A DNA stretch of 6,512 bases from the NCBI GenBank assembly GCA_015655565.1, contig JAATEU010000564.1, forward strand, positions 1 to 6,512, read 5' to 3'. Below, one piece after another: positions 4,938 to 6,512 of this stretch (positions are counted from its first letter, which is position 1; the number at the start of each line of letters is the position of its first letter). The translations under genes were made by a program, and so were the position numbers. The notes below the pieces were generated by a model that did not search any database, was not told the origin of the DNA, and worked only from the letters and a program-made list of their open reading frames with translations. This DNA is from Clostridiales bacterium. GTDB lineage: Bacteria > Bacillota > Clostridia > Lachnospirales > Lachnospiraceae.

Positions 4938-6512
4938 ATGAAAAAATTAACCAATTTTATAAATAACCTAAAAATCAAATATAAAATTTTAATGTGTATG
5001 CTGTCCATTACTGCTATTGCTTTATTGCTGGTCAGTTTTCTTTCTTATAATTATTTTTCAAACCGCCTGGAAAGCCAGTCAAAAAGCAATGCCGGATATA
5101 CTTTAACTATAGCCTCCAAATCCCTCAGTTCTGAATTTAATTTAATATTATCGTCCACCTCCCGTTTTCTGGCTAATAATAAAACGGTTAAAACATTACG
5201 GGATATTGATGAATCAAATCAGGATGAATATATTTACAATTACATTTCTTTGGATAATGATTTTGTATACTTAATGCAAAGCAATGATTTTATAAGCAGT
5301 GCATTTATAATCGATAAAAACGGAAAGTTTTACAGTTCTGCTGAAATGGGGCTTAACTATGACACGGCAAATTATTTTAATTGGGATTTATCCGAGGTAA
5401 ACGGTATTACCCTGCTTTCCGCAAAAAAAAACCCGGTTGCTGTTGCTCATGATGTTTATGTACTTCCTATTGTCATACCAATATCCTACGAAGCCAGAAT
5501 GAATATATGCTTTGTTTCCGACTCTGTGGAAAATTCCACGGCTGTTATCATGATTTTACTGGATACCGATAAAATCAACCAGTATTTTAATCATATCAAT
5601 AATAACAAAGGATCTTTATTATACATTGCAGACAGGAAAGGAGTTCCTCTTAGTATATCCCCTTCTTCCCTTTCCTATGAGCTTGCGAATAGAAAAGCCC
5701 TTTTAAAAAAATTAAAAAATATTCCGGACACCATGACCTTTGATGAAAAACTTGACTATGATACTTATATGATCTCCAGTAAAAGTATTGATTTTAATAA
5801 TTTGAAATTTGTCAGCATTGCTTTAAAGAAAGATTTATTATCAGACCTTACTTCCATCCGGATTTTTATTTTGATATCCTGGCTCACCTGTTCGCTGGTC
5901 TCCGTTTTTCTTTCCATCTTTTTATCAAAAATCATTTCACATCCGATTAACGCTCTGGTTAACGTAGTAGAAAGTATACAGGACGGAAAATACACCGCAA
6001 AAGTATTGCCTGAATATAATGATGAAGTAGGTATTTTAAATAATTCCATAAATGATATGTATGATACGATTCAACAGCAGATACTAATTATCAAAGAAGA
6101 TATTCAGTCCAAAGCCGCCGCTGAAATAAGTCTTTTATCCAACCAGATAAACCCTCACTTTCTTTATAATACTCTGGAAAGCATACATTTTGAGATACTG
6201 CGCAGCCATACTGCAGAGGCTGCTTCTATGATTGAAAGCCTTGGAAAGTTTTTAAGAATCGGACTGAATTACGGCAATAATTTAATTCCTGTTTATTTAG
6301 AAATAACCCATGCCGAACAATATATAAATCTAATGAACCATATGTCAAACCGGAAAATAGATTTCCGTTCCTTTGTTGATCCGGAATTAAAAGAATACAG
6401 CATTTTAAAATTAATCATACAACCATTAATAGAAAATTGTATTAAACATGGATTTCAGCAAAATAGCATTAAGCAGAATATATTTTCACCCTTTATTGAA
6501 GTAAAATTTCAG
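4938..6512 (+). CDS. YesM/LytS-family sensor histidine kinase, 3' end outside window
   Basis: A membrane sensor kinase, 525 residues to the window edge and still open; family members are usually about 570-600. It would autophosphorylate and pass phosphate to Asp58 of the regulator encoded upstream. Seen in order: first membrane segment at about 17-36; a large extracellular, probably Cache-type, sensing region at about 37-300; second membrane segment at about 307-330; a HAMP-like linker at about 331-385, starting SKIISHPINALV and containing the DEVGILNNS motif; then the His_kinase (PF06580-type) core SLLSNQINPHFLYNTLE with the phospho-acceptor His407. The N-box of the ATPase domain, QPLIENCIKHGF, is at 495-506 with Asn500. 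The glycine-rich ATP lid lies beyond the window. The ATG at 4938 has GGAGGG at 4929-4934. No internal stop is present, unlike its partner gene. The kinase and regulator are very probably co-transcribed. Confidence 0.95.
   Translation, partial: MKKLTNFINNLKIKYKILMCMLSITAIALLLVSFLSYNYFSNRLESQSKSNAGYTLTIASKSLSSEFNLILSSTSRFLANNKTVKTLRDIDESNQDEYIYNYISLDNDFVYLMQSNDFISSAFIIDKNGKFYSSAEMGLNYDTANYFNWDLSEVNGITLLSAKKNPVAVAHDVYVLPIVIPISYEARMNICFVSDSVENSTAVIMILLDTDKINQYFNHINNNKGSLLYIADRKGVPLSISPSSLSYELANRKALLKKLKNIPDTMTFDEKLDYDTYMISSKSIDFNNLKFVSIALKKDLLSDLTSIRIFILISWLTCSLVSVFLSIFLSKIISHPINALVNVVESIQDGKYTAKVLPEYNDEVGILNNSINDMYDTIQQQILIIKEDIQSKAAAEISLLSNQINPHFLYNTLESIHFEILRSHTAEAASMIESLGKFLRIGLNYGNNLIPVYLEITHAEQYINLMNHMSNRKIDFRSFVDPELKEYSILKLIIQPLIENCIKHGFQQNSIKQNIFSPFIEVKFQ

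Noticed and set aside
5765..6049. Minus-strand open frame opposite the histidine kinase
   Set aside because: It is antisense to the kinase's second membrane segment and HAMP region, which read cleanly on the plus strand.

Overview
The window is AT-rich, with strong GGAGG-type ribosome binding sites, short intergenic gaps, a lipoprotein sugar-binding protein and a YesM/YesN-type two-component pair. This combination is typical of low-GC Firmicutes, most likely a Clostridia/Lachnospiraceae-like gut or soil carbohydrate degrader. The taxonomic call is inference from style and gene content.

Layout. The left half, on the minus strand, is a carbohydrate ABC importer operon read right to left: solute-binding lipoprotein (1524-2945), then a 226-base gap, then a MalF-type permease (338-1297), then a MalG-type permease (5-316) that hits an in-frame TGA four bases from the window edge. 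No ATPase gene is visible. In Firmicutes such importers commonly borrow a shared MsmX/UgpC-like ATPase encoded elsewhere. The right half, on the plus strand, is divergent: an AraC-type response regulator (3325-4923) split by an in-frame TAA directly after its receiver domain, then a 14-base gap and a LytS/YesM-family sensor histidine kinase (from 4938, running off the right edge). The 379-base divergent intergenic region (2946-3324) carries one candidate promoter for each direction, two near-identical 35-base palindromic repeats in the leader of the binding-protein gene, and smaller palindromes at the regulator promoter.

How it would work (from knowledge of these families). The membrane kinase senses an extracellular ligand through its Cache-like region, possibly through the sugar-loaded binding protein. 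It phosphorylates the regulator at Asp58, and the regulator's C-terminal AraC helix-turn-helix pair activates the importer operon. Two of the five genes carry apparent nonsense codons (TAA in the regulator, TGA in the second permease), so the locus may be decaying, the regulator may be naturally split, or the assembly may contain errors.

Most worth a second look: (1) the two 35-base repeats, whose 22-base palindromes differ only by a reverse-complemented central dinucleotide; (2) the clean split of the regulator at the domain boundary; (3) the structured non-coding segment between binding protein and permease, which resembles the tail of an IS200/IS605-type element (possible omega-RNA relic) without a transposon gene. 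I did not find a clearly new protein system here; the coding content is a familiar importer plus its regulator pair.
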